A stretch of DNA of 10,576 nt from Bifidobacterium breve (GTDB taxonomy: Bacteria > Actinomycetota > Acidimicrobiia > Acidimicrobiales > Ilumatobacteraceae), in contig CALPPK020000011.1 in NCBI GenBank assembly GCA_943325435.2, forward strand, positions 1 to 10,576, in the 5' to 3' direction. This document shows, piece by piece, positions 1 to 5,773 of this stretch. Position 1 is the stretch's first letter; each line of letters starts with the position of its first letter. Below the pieces are notes generated by a model, which was not told where the DNA came from, did not search any database, and saw only the letters and a list, made by a program, of their open reading frames with translations. The translations under genes and the position numbers were made by a program.

Positions 1-1362
1 AATCGCATCATCGTTGCCTCGGCAGTTGTAGCCATGGGTCTCGTTATGGCCCCAACAGGTGCCCACGCTTCAACTGGCATGGTTGCTCCCTCCTCTGCAT
101 CAGCCAAAACAGCACCAGGCCAGCCAGCATTTGGCGACAAAGGCCCACACGTTGTTGCAGTGCAGACAGCAATCATGCGCAATGGATTCACCTTGAATGG
201 TGGAGCTACCGGCGTGTTCAACAAGTCGACGCAACGTGCATTGAAGACTTTCCAAAAAGTTGTTGGACTCAAGCCAACAGGCGTCGTAGACACTGCAACA
301 GCAAAAGTTTTGAAAGTTGCAGCAGCCAGCACAACAACAGTTCAGGCCACGACCACAACTGTTGCACCAACCACAACAACTATTCCTTCGGTGGTGTATC
401 CCCTCACAACTTCGACCCTTCCAGTTCGTGGTGCCAAAGGTGATGCAGTTGTCGCAGTACAAAAGGCACTCAAGGCTGCTGGTCTCGAAGTGAAGGGCGG
501 CATCGATGGTGCCTTCGGTTCAGGAACAACTGCAACACTCGCATCATTTCAGACAAACAAGGGATTGACCGCCACAGGCGTCCTTGACATCCCTACAGCA
601 GTCGCTCTTGCATTGATCGCACCAGTTGCTGCTCCGGCACCTGCTTCAGCACCTGCAGCAGTGAGCGTTGCAAGCACCACAACACTTATAGACCCATCAT
701 CACTTCCAGTTCGCGGTAACCGCGGTGACACTGTTCGCACATTGCAGAAGGCACTGATCAATGCGGGCATCGAGGTCAAAGGTGGAGCTGATGGCGTTTT
801 CGGTGGAGCCACGTTTGTAGCGCTTCAGAAATACCAGACTGCAAATGCTTTAACAGTTACAGGCACATTGACAACACAGACTGCTGTGAAACTTGGTCTC
901 GTTGCTGCTCCAGCTGTAGCGATCTCAGTGTTCCCAGTGCAAGGTCTTTGCAGCTATGAGAACACATGGCATGCACCTCGCGGTACTAATCGCAAACACT
1001 TGGGTGTTGACATCATCGCAAAAGAGGGAAACCTTTTGTACGCGGTTGCTGACGGAACCATCACAAAGCTTTACACCGTAGGTACCGACAAGCTTGCCGG
1101 TAATGGAGTTCGTCTTACCATGGCCGACGGCACGTACTTCTTTTACGGACACATGCAGAAAATTGCTGATGGAATGACCATCGGCACGAAAGTAAAAGCT
1201 GGCCAGGTTGTTGGCTACCTCGGTAAAACTGGTGGGACAACCACCCCGCACCTTCACCTCGAAGTTCACCCATTGGGTGGCGAAGCTATCGACCCAACAC
1301 CCGTCGTGTCTGCAGTTGATGCCTGCAGTGTGACCTCACCACTGCCTGTTCCAGCTGCGTAA
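1..1362 (+). CDS. Secreted peptidoglycan-binding (x3) / M23 endopeptidase, 5' partial
   Basis: Predicted secreted cell-wall hydrolase or cell-wall organising protein. The frame is open from base 1, and the first in-frame ATG (34) falls in the middle of a hydrophobic signal-peptide core (IIVASAVVAMGLVMAP, then an AHA-S-like cleavage site), so the true start lies upstream of the window. Residues below count from the ATG at 34. Three peptidoglycan-binding-1-like domains follow, at about 33-94, 129-193 and 225-290, each ending in an FQ/YQ...L..TG.L/V..TA pattern. The first linker is Thr-rich (about 99-118) and the second Ala/Pro-rich (about 197-215). The C-terminal M23/LytM domain (about 300-430) keeps its zinc and catalytic residues: H322-x3-D326, H373 in YGHM, and H406-L-H408. 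It is therefore expected to be active and to cut peptide cross-links. C306 and C431 flank the domain and could form a disulfide. The Thr-run linker is common in Acidimicrobiia envelope proteins. Confidence 0.93.
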   Translation, partial: NRIIVASAVVAMGLVMAPTGAHASTGMVAPSSASAKTAPGQPAFGDKGPHVVAVQTAIMRNGFTLNGGATGVFNKSTQRALKTFQKVVGLKPTGVVDTATAKVLKVAAASTTTVQATTTTVAPTTTTIPSVVYPLTTSTLPVRGAKGDAVVAVQKALKAAGLEVKGGIDGAFGSGTTATLASFQTNKGLTATGVLDIPTAVALALIAPVAAPAPASAPAAVSVASTTTLIDPSSLPVRGNRGDTVRTLQKALINAGIEVKGGADGVFGGATFVALQKYQTANALTVTGTLTTQTAVKLGLVAAPAVAISVFPVQGLCSYENTWHAPRGTNRKHLGVDIIAKEGNLLYAVADGTITKLYTVGTDKLAGNGVRLTMADGTYFFYGHMQKIADGMTIGTKVKAGQVVGYLGKTGGTTTPHLHLEVHPLGGEAIDPTPVVSAVDACSVTSPLPVPAA

Positions 1363-1375
1363 TACAGATCGTCTT

Positions 1376-1419
1376 CGTTCTCTTTCTCGTCACACGATCC
1401 AGTGATGAGAAAGAGAACG
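1376..1419. terminator. Two-way hairpin terminator between convergent genes
   Basis: An 18-bp inverted repeat (1376-1393 with 1402-1419) encloses an 8-nt loop. It is perfect except at G1389/T1406, which is a G-U wobble in the + transcript and an A/C mismatch in the - transcript. It lies 13 bp after the stop of the M23 gene and 14 bp before the stop of the convergent methyltransferase, so it can serve both. Neither side has a clear U-tract, as is often seen for actinobacterial hairpin terminators. Confidence 0.82.
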
Positions 1420-1433
1420 TTGATGCACAAAAC

Positions 1434-2528
1434 TTACGGCCGTACTTCGTAGAAGGCGTTTACAGAATGCTCCACGTCAAGCTTTTTGAACTGAGAAAAC
1501 CCAGCATCACGAGCCATGGACTCTGCTCGAACGGCTGACAGCCCTAACGTGCCGAGCCCTTCCCCGCCGTCTTCGGACATTGCAGAAGACATGCAGCTAA
1601 GAACGCTGATCCCGTAGAGCAAGGAAGCCATCGGATTCTTCGAGACATTTAATTCAAGAGAATCATGAGCCTTGATATCAACCAGCAACCAAGTTCCATC
1701 GTCTTTGAGGGCTTTGCGAATGGTCTTCATCATCTCCGTCGGATGCGTCATGTCATGAATACAGTCAAAAGTACAAATGAGGTCGTAACTGTTGTCATCT
1801 GCAATCGGCATTTCTCGAGGGTCAAAGAAAGACACGTTCGAGATTTTCGCCTCGGCCTTGCGCTCGTCTGCACGCTCCAAAGCAAATTTTGAAATGTCAA
1901 AGCCTTCAATAACGCTGTTCGGAAATGTTGAGCCCATCAGTAATGCCGCCCCACCAGACCCGCATCCAATGTCAGCTACTCGAGCCCCAGCAATCAACTT
2001 TTCTTGCATTCCTTTAAGCGCCGGAATCACCATCGGTATTAAGAAATTTTGGTTCCACGGCTCGAAACTACGTTCGATTCCCACAGCACCTTCTGGACCG
2101 TGCGAGTCGTAGTCGTGCCCGATGCCCGTCCGAAATGCTTCAGGCATGGCGTTAAGAGCTCCCATGGTCTGCGGGAGTCTGTGGAACATTCCCATTCCAT
2201 ACGCAGGGTGATTTGGCGTTGCTAACACGGCGACACCTTCTGGAGACAGATGAAAGACAGGATGAGTGGCCGAGAGATCTGCGCACGTCACGATGCGAGC
2301 TGCCACCTGGTTATGTAGCCATTCACGAACCCAACGCTCGTGTAACCCGGCCTTCGCAGCCAAAGAGTCAGAAGTGTCGCCATCTACTGAAGTGGCCATC
2401 ACCTCGTACAGGCCGAGTCGATCACCAAGATGAATCATGCCAGCTGTCACGGCACCTTCCAGTTTGCTGAAAATGCCAAAAGAAAACATCTTGAGAGCAT
2501 CTGGATCAAGTTCACGTTGTTCTGTCAT
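1434..2528 (-). CDS. Class I SAM-dependent methyltransferase, Rv2258c-like
   Basis: Soluble 364-residue methyltransferase. Residues about 15-100 look like the winged-helix/dimerisation domain found at the N-terminus of Rv2258c-type enzymes (IHLGDRLGLYEVM, then AAKAGLHERWVREWL). The Rossmann domain follows, with SAM motif I VADIGCGSGG at 184-193, the acidic post-I strand EGFDIS at 208-213, and a motif around FDPREMP...YDLICTFDCIHDM at 235-260. The C-terminus NAFYEVRP is typical of the family. The substrate cannot be read from the sequence; small-molecule or lipid-like acceptors are usual guesses. The ATG at 2528 has no Shine-Dalgarno, but TAGATT ends 6 nt before it, which suggests a leaderless transcript. 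The gene lies 38 bp after the histidine phosphatase on the same strand, so co-transcription is also possible. Confidence 0.9.
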   Translation of the reverse strand: MTEQRELDPDALKMFSFGIFSKLEGAVTAGMIHLGDRLGLYEVMATSVDGDTSDSLAAKAGLHERWVREWLHNQVAARIVTCADLSATHPVFHLSPEGVAVLATPNHPAYGMGMFHRLPQTMGALNAMPEAFRTGIGHDYDSHGPEGAVGIERSFEPWNQNFLIPMVIPALKGMQEKLIAGARVADIGCGSGGAALLMGSTFPNSVIEGFDISKFALERADERKAEAKISNVSFFDPREMPIADDNSYDLICTFDCIHDMTHPTEMMKTIRKALKDDGTWLLVDIKAHDSLELNVSKNPMASLLYGISVLSCMSSAMSEDGGEGLGTLGLSAVRAESMARDAGFSQFKKLDVEHSVNAFYEVRP

Positions 2529-2534
2529 AACGGC

Positions 2535-2540
2535 AATCTA
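2535..2540 (-). promoter_or_regulatory. Putative -10 box (leaderless) of the methyltransferase
   Basis: TAGATT (TANNNT) on the minus strand, 6 nt before the ATG at 2528. The predicted transcription start is the A of the start codon. I see no -35 match. Confidence 0.5.
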
Positions 2541-2566
2541 CGACATAAACCGCAACTGGCGATTAC

Positions 2567-3253
2567 TCAGTACGTGCGCAACTCTTTCGGAAGATGTTCG
2601 TTTCCAGACAATTGACTAAGCCCAAAGGTCATACCGTCACCAATCTCGAACAACTCCAATCGATTGACAGTCGCATGTCCAATGACGAGCCTCTCCCATT
2701 CCCACGGCGTGGGAGGAAAGCCAAGCATGTGGCAGATGCTTACGCTGCTGGTTCCAGCATGAGCCACGAGCAATATTCGAATATCGGGCTGGAAGGCAGA
2801 AGTTTTTTTCCAAATTGGTAATTCAGTATCAGCCCTCACAACACCGTGTTCTTCTAGAAACAGACTGACGCCCACATTGATGCGCTGCACAAAATCAGAT
2901 ACGGCTTCTCCGCCGTCAAGCCCTCCCCACCGTTCATGGGATGGTTTTGCTTTTTCAGATTTATAGGCCTCAATAGCCTTTTCTTCTGGAGTGCCGTGCC
3001 AAATGGGATTTCGAATCTCTTCTAGCCACGGAGCAATAACCATTTCCTTATTCAACGACGCAAGTATCGGAGCAGCTGTCTGCTGTGTTCGAACCAGTGG
3101 CGACACAAAGACCTCATCAAAATGCTCCTCTGCGGCCCATTTACCCAACAACGACGCTTGTTCATGCCCGCGGACAGTCAACGGCGGATTATCAACATTC
3201 AATTTGTCGCGGACCCACTCTGGTTCTGCGTGGCGAACAAAGACAATTTCCAT
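2567..3253 (-). CDS. Histidine phosphatase (phosphoglycerate mutase-like) family protein
   Basis: A 228-residue cytosolic enzyme of the branch-1 histidine phosphatase superfamily. The phospho-accepting motif is at the very N-terminus (VRHAE, H8, with R7). The second arginine is in SPLVRTQQTA (R55), the acid region is WLEEI (E78/E79), and the second catalytic histidine is H165 in VAHAGTSS. All core residues are present, so phosphatase activity is expected. RHA rather than RHG, together with the long insert between R55 and H165, argues for a general phosphatase rather than a glycolytic mutase; the substrate is unknown. Translation starts at ATG 3253 directly on the RHA strand, as usual for the family. 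TACAGT ends 7 nt upstream and a 12-bp palindrome sits just beyond it. The spacers are 37 bp to the lipoprotein upstream and 38 bp to the methyltransferase downstream. Confidence 0.9.
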   Translation of the reverse strand: MEIVFVRHAEPEWVRDKLNVDNPPLTVRGHEQASLLGKWAAEEHFDEVFVSPLVRTQQTAAPILASLNKEMVIAPWLEEIRNPIWHGTPEEKAIEAYKSEKAKPSHERWGGLDGGEAVSDFVQRINVGVSLFLEEHGVVRADTELPIWKKTSAFQPDIRILLVAHAGTSSVSICHMLGFPPTPWEWERLVIGHATVNRLELFEIGDGMTFGLSQLSGNEHLPKELRTY

Positions 3254-3260
3254 CTAGAGA

Positions 3261-3266
3261 ACTGTA
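3261..3266 (-). promoter_or_regulatory. Putative -10 box (leaderless) of the histidine phosphatase
   Basis: TACAGT (TANNNT) on the minus strand, 7 nt before the ATG at 3253. No Shine-Dalgarno is visible in the 37-bp spacer. Confidence 0.45.
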
Positions 3267-3269
3267 GAG

Positions 3270-3281
3270 CGTGTCGACACG
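3270..3281. promoter_or_regulatory. 12-bp perfect palindrome, possible operator
   Basis: CGTGTCGACACG is a perfect two-fold palindrome in the 37-bp spacer upstream of the phosphatase. It lies 3 bp upstream of the proposed -10 box, that is, within the -35/-10 spacer, where a repressor would block polymerase. As RNA it would form only a 4-bp stem, so an operator fits better than a terminator. Confidence 0.35.
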
Positions 3282-3290
3282 AGACGACCG

Positions 3291-4028
3291 CTATTGACTT
3301 GAAATTGTGTATTCAATTCCACAATTATCAAAGGCGCGTTGAAACTGACGTTGATACTGGGCATTATCTGTGTCAGAACTGCTGACGTCATATATGTCAG
3401 ACAAGGACATACCCAGACATGACGCCTCAGCATCGGTAATCGTGAGACCGAATTGAGTTGCAATCATCTTTCCAATAACCGTCATCTCAGATGAATCGTC
3501 CAAAGGGTTGACAATCGGATCCGTCGCAGTTGGGCTCTGTATCGGAGCCATCGGCAAAGTAATTTCAGAGTCACTTGGTGGTGGCTGTGTGGAAGGCATG
3601 CCACATTTGCTTATCAACTGACCTTCGACGGCATTTGATAGTCGGAGAGTTAACTCGGAACCGAGGTCAGAGGCGGCAGAGACTGCCTCACCAATGTCGA
3701 GTGCTCTGTTCACGTCCCAATCAATCTTGTCCATTACCAAGACAAACGTAGAAATCTTGTTAGCCACTATCGATGCTTCAGTAGAAACGGATTCTTCTGT
3801 GACCGCATTAACGGCTCGTTCGTAGGCAGCATTTGAATCAGTGCGCAATTGGGCGTATCTGTCCTCTGAGAAGTTGTCTAGGCCTTGCGAAAAGCTACTC
3901 ACGTAATCAGAAATAGAGATGTCTGAATTACAGGAAGAATTCTGGTCACTCGTACAAGACGTGAGGACAGACAAGACACCAATTATCAAAACCGCAGTAC
4001 GGCGGGAAAGATGTCGAGATTGCACCAC
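3291..4028 (-). CDS. Putative lipoprotein with paired cysteines, unknown function
   Basis: Predicted exported, lipid-anchored protein. From GTG 4028 it has a basic n-region (QSRHLSRR), a hydrophobic core (AVLIIGVLSV) and a lipobox L-T-S-C, whose Cys is residue 25 from this start. The mature part is helical and has four more cysteines. One pair brackets an N-terminal helical region. The other brackets a C-terminal module of the form ITDAEASCLG...FQRAFDNCG, a small Cys-x31-Cys helical unit that recurs in actinobacterial exported proteins. A Pro/Thr/Ser-rich linker separates the two. No enzymatic motif is visible. The frame is open up to GTG 4052, which has an AGGTGG 12 nt upstream, but that start leaves only 29 bp to the divergent DoxX gene and gives a long n-region. 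GTG 4028 has CAGAAT 6 nt before it and is preferred. Function unknown. Confidence 0.75.
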   Translation of the reverse strand: MVQSRHLSRRTAVLIIGVLSVLTSCTSDQNSSCNSDISISDYVSSFSQGLDNFSEDRYAQLRTDSNAAYERAVNAVTEESVSTEASIVANKISTFVLVMDKIDWDVNRALDIGEAVSAASDLGSELTLRLSNAVEGQLISKCGMPSTQPPPSDSEITLPMAPIQSPTATDPIVNPLDDSSEMTVIGKMIATQFGLTITDAEASCLGMSLSDIYDVSSSDTDNAQYQRQFQRAFDNCGIEYTISSQ

Positions 4029-4069
4029 CGTTCCATTCTGCCAGTACCGCACCAGACTGCACAGCCACC

Positions 4070-4075
4070 TAAAGT
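4070..4075 (+). promoter_or_regulatory. Putative -10 box (leaderless) of the DoxX-like gene
   Basis: TAAAGT (TANNNT) followed by 6 nt and then ATG 4082. There is no Shine-Dalgarno in this short divergent spacer and no -35 match at the usual distance. Confidence 0.5.
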
Positions 4076-4081
4076 TCCAAT

Positions 4082-4576
4082 ATGAACAAAGTAGACGTAA
4101 CTATGACCATATTGCGTGGATCGGTCGGTGCTTCGATTGCTTATCACGGCATCAACAAGGCAAAAAGTCTCGCCGGTACCGCTTCATGGTTCAAAAGCAT
4201 TGGAATGAAATGGCCACATCAACAAGCGTTCATCGCCGCATCAACTGAAATCATTGCGGGAGCACTCTTGATCTTCGGATTAGCTACATCCTTGTCTTGC
4301 ATCGCAGTTATAGCCCTCATGGCAGTCGCAATAGTCACCGTCCATGCACGTGTTGGTTACTTCATTTTTCTTCCGAATGGCGGATGGGAATATTGCGCAT
4401 CAATCATCGCGGTTGCTACAGCTGTAGGTGTCTCTGGACCTGGGTCGTGGTCTCTAGATAATGCGTGGGGAATCAATCAATCATTAGGTGCCGTTGCCCT
4501 ACCCATAGGTGTTACGTGTGCGCTGTGTCATTTGGCGCTCTGCTGGCGACCACAAACGAACGTTCCTTCGGCATAG
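4082..4576 (+). CDS. DoxX family membrane protein
   Basis: A 164-residue integral membrane protein with the DoxX pattern: an N-terminal helix carrying R12 and YHG (21-23), then K26 and a SWFKSIGMKWP loop (35-45), helix 2 with the family Glu (E56, in STEIIAGALLIFGL), helix 3 ending AIVTVHARVGYFI (83-95), the GWEY motif (101-104), and GPGSWSLD (119-126) after helix 4. A further hydrophobic stretch at 136-154 may be a fifth helix. In mycobacteria, DoxX works with the superoxide dismutase SodA and SseA in thiol/oxidative stress defence; no such partner is visible here, so the role is open. The start at ATG 4082 is supported by a TAAAGT box 6 nt upstream; ATG 4103 is the alternative. The next gene starts 10 nt after this stop. 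Confidence 0.87.
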   Translation: MNKVDVTMTILRGSVGASIAYHGINKAKSLAGTASWFKSIGMKWPHQQAFIAASTEIIAGALLIFGLATSLSCIAVIALMAVAIVTVHARVGYFIFLPNGGWEYCASIIAVATAVGVSGPGSWSLDNAWGINQSLGAVALPIGVTCALCHLALCWRPQTNVPSA

Positions 4577-4579
4577 CAT
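4574..4579 (+). promoter_or_regulatory. Putative -10 box overlapping the DoxX stop codon
   Basis: TAGCAT (TANNNT), whose first three bases are the TAG stop of the DoxX gene. It ends 7 nt before GTG 4587. It could be a private leaderless promoter, or a chance match in a coupled two-gene unit. Confidence 0.35.
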
Positions 4580-4586
4580 TCATCTC

Positions 4587-5108
4587 GTGTTTCTCAAGAA
4601 ATTTACTCGTGTGCTCCTCACAGCTATCTGTGTTCTCATAGCTGGAATGTGGGTGTACGCATATGGCTTCGCACCTAGAGAGAGCTTCAACAAGATCTAC
4701 GACACTGCGTGGCAAGCAAGATCTCAAGCTCATTGCAAGAAAGCGGAGAACATTCGATTCTCATTCGAAGATCTCACACCTATGAAAGCCGATGACCCTC
4801 TTGCTTTGAAAGCAAAAGCCAAAGTTGTGAAAGCAGCAACCGATGCTCTTGAAGACGCAATCAATTTGATTGCAGCCGATATTCCTTCAGACGCAAAAGG
4901 TAAAGAACTTGTTCCAGCTTGGATCAAGGATTATCGAATCTACATTTCGGATCGTCGAGCCTTTGAAGTGGCACTACAGAACGCAGAGACTCGCCCATTT
5001 TTTGCAGAGAGCGAAATAGAAGGCGTTCCCGTCAGCGAGCGAATTAGTAAATTCGCACGAGAGAACGACATGAAGACATGTCAGACTCCATACGATTTAT
5101 CCGTCTAG
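4587..5108 (+). CDS. Single-pass membrane-anchored protein, unknown function
   Basis: A 173-residue protein with a short basic cytoplasmic tail (FLKKFTR), one transmembrane helix (about 9-28, LLTAICVLIAGMWVYAYGFA) and an outward-facing helical domain. The domain has Cys near its start (QAHCKKAE) and another near its end (ENDMKTCQTP), which could pair. Between them are regular helices with the pattern W-x2-D-Y-x2-Y-x2-DR. I recognise the general style of uncharacterised Acidimicrobiia exported proteins but cannot assign a function. The frame stays open upstream to 4509, but that start would run 68 bp into the DoxX gene and add a hydrophilic, Arg-rich stretch. GTG 4587 puts the membrane helix in the normal N-terminal place and has TAGCAT 7 nt before it. 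The stop interlocks with that of the convergent acyltransferase. Confidence 0.75.
   Translation: MFLKKFTRVLLTAICVLIAGMWVYAYGFAPRESFNKIYDTAWQARSQAHCKKAENIRFSFEDLTPMKADDPLALKAKAKVVKAATDALEDAINLIAADIPSDAKGKELVPAWIKDYRIYISDRRAFEVALQNAETRPFFAESEIEGVPVSERISKFARENDMKTCQTPYDLSV
5105..5108. other. Interlocked convergent stop codons (CTAG)
   Basis: The + strand TAG at 5106-5108 (membrane-anchored protein) and the - strand TAG at 5107-5105 (acyltransferase) share the self-complementary tetramer CTAG. The two coding regions overlap by 4 bp with no room for a terminator between them. Confidence 0.9.
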
Positions 5109-5725
5109 TCGACTGTTACCCAACCGAGGTCAGGGTCGTGTCGCCGTACAACACGAGCCGGAGAACCAACCGCTACTGAATAGTCAGGTATGTCATGAGT
5201 GACGACAGCATTAGCGCCAATAACTACATGTTTTCCGATGGTCACACCTGGCAACACTACGGCGCCGTAACCCAGCCATGATCCGTCTCCGATCACCACT
5301 GCCCGCTCTGGTTGTGATTGCTGCGAAATTGGCCGAGACACATCTTCGTAGCCGTGATTCTGATCAGTGATGTACACATGGTGTCCGGTCCATACATCGT
5401 TTCCAATAGTGATCGAGAAATGACCCACGATGCCGCTACCTCGGCCTATCAGACACCTGTCTCCTATCGAAACAACTATGTCTGAAATGCACTCTTGGCC
5501 CGGCACCATGCCAGCCGACAAAGCAACATCGGGACCGATCAAAGTGTCGCTGCCGATTGAAATGTACCGCTCGTTGAAGATAGTTGTGGGCTTCCACATA
5601 ATCATGCTCCGCTCGCCAAATGCAGCGAACTTCTTACCCCTCACGTCCGTTGCACTCGTAGATGCCCAGAAGGAAAGACGCCTGTTTATGTCGACATAAA
5701 TACGACCAATCAACTGTCCGAACAT
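5105..5725 (-). CDS. Left-handed beta-helix (hexapeptide) acyltransferase
   Basis: Cytosolic transferase of the LbH/hexapeptide superfamily (maltose/galactoside O-acetyltransferase, WbbJ-like), likely to move an acetyl or similar acyl group from an acyl-CoA to a sugar or cell-surface glycan precursor. Counting from ATG 5725 (206 residues), the imperfect hexapeptide repeats run through ISIGSDTLIGPDVAL, VSIGDRCLIGRGSGI and ITIGNDVWTGHHV. They are followed by the loop DQNHGYEDVSRPI, whose histidine (H124) matches the catalytic base, and then by GSWLGYGAVVLPGVTIG. The family C-terminus DYSVAVGSPARVVR is intact. The frame opens at GTG 5734, but ATG 5725 has TAGCGT exactly 7 nt upstream and is preferred. 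It is divergent from the esterase across a 48-bp spacer holding an inverted repeat. No sugar-pathway gene lies next to it, so its acceptor is unknown. Confidence 0.9.
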   Translation of the reverse strand: MFGQLIGRIYVDINRRLSFWASTSATDVRGKKFAAFGERSMIMWKPTTIFNERYISIGSDTLIGPDVALSAGMVPGQECISDIVVSIGDRCLIGRGSGIVGHFSITIGNDVWTGHHVYITDQNHGYEDVSRPISQQSQPERAVVIGDGSWLGYGAVVLPGVTIGKHVVIGANAVVTHDIPDYSVAVGSPARVVRRHDPDLGWVTVD

Positions 5726-5732
5726 AATCAAC

Positions 5733-5738
5733 ACGCTA
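5733..5738 (-). promoter_or_regulatory. Putative -10 box (leaderless) of the acyltransferase
   Basis: TAGCGT (TANNNT) on the minus strand, 7 nt before ATG 5725. It overlaps the alternative GTG start at 5734, so use of this promoter would rule that start out. Confidence 0.45.
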
Positions 5739-5740
5739 GT

Positions 5741-5754
5741 GACCCGTCAGGGTC
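5741..5754. promoter_or_regulatory. Inverted repeat, possible shared operator
   Basis: GACCC-gtca-GGGTC, a perfect 5-bp inverted repeat with a 4-bp spacer, lies between the divergent acyltransferase and esterase genes. It is 2 bp from the proposed acyltransferase -10 box and 7 bp from the proposed esterase -10 box, so one bound protein could affect both. In a longer esterase transcript it could instead fold just ahead of AAGGAG. Confidence 0.4.
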
Positions 5755-5761
5755 TAAGGAG

Positions 5762-5767
5762 TACCGT
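5762..5767 (+). promoter_or_regulatory. Putative -10 box (leaderless) of the esterase
   Basis: TACCGT (TANNNT) followed by 6 nt and then ATG 5774. GTGACC at 5739-5744 is a 4-of-6 match to TTGACA with a 17-bp spacer. AAGGAG at 5756-5761 is a second possibility: a Shine-Dalgarno at 12 nt, usable only if a transcript starts further upstream. Confidence 0.45.
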
Positions 5768-5773
5768 ATTTTC

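Noticed and set aside
34..36. ATG 34 as the start of the M23 protein
   Set aside because: The hydrophobic signal-peptide core already begins upstream in the same open frame from base 1, and no basic n-region follows this ATG. The start must lie outside the window.
321..400. ACA/ACC-rich stretch as a DNA repeat or recombination site
   Set aside because: It encodes the Thr-rich linker between peptidoglycan-binding domains, and codon-level repetition explains it.
100..462. Minus-strand open frame opposite the M23 gene
   Set aside because: Cys- and Asn-rich composition typical of an antisense shadow of a Thr/Ala-coding region. The plus-strand gene is certain.
2213..2470. Plus-strand open frame opposite the methyltransferase
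   Set aside because: Shadow frame with no domain pattern. The minus-strand methyltransferase carries all motifs.
1434..4052. A single lipoprotein-phosphatase-methyltransferase operon
   Set aside because: The spacers (37-38 bp) would allow it, but each gene has its own -10-like box 6-7 nt before the start (a weaker match for the lipoprotein) and no Shine-Dalgarno. Not excluded, only no longer the best reading.
4030..4079. GTTCCA direct repeat (4030-4035 and 4074-4079) in the lipoprotein/DoxX spacer
   Set aside because: Only 6 bp long and 44 bp apart, easily chance. No palindromic partner.
4509..4586. Upstream extension of the membrane-anchored protein to 4509
   Set aside because: It would overlap the DoxX gene by 68 bp and put a hydrophilic Arg-rich stretch before the membrane helix. 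GTG 4587 fits topology and spacing.
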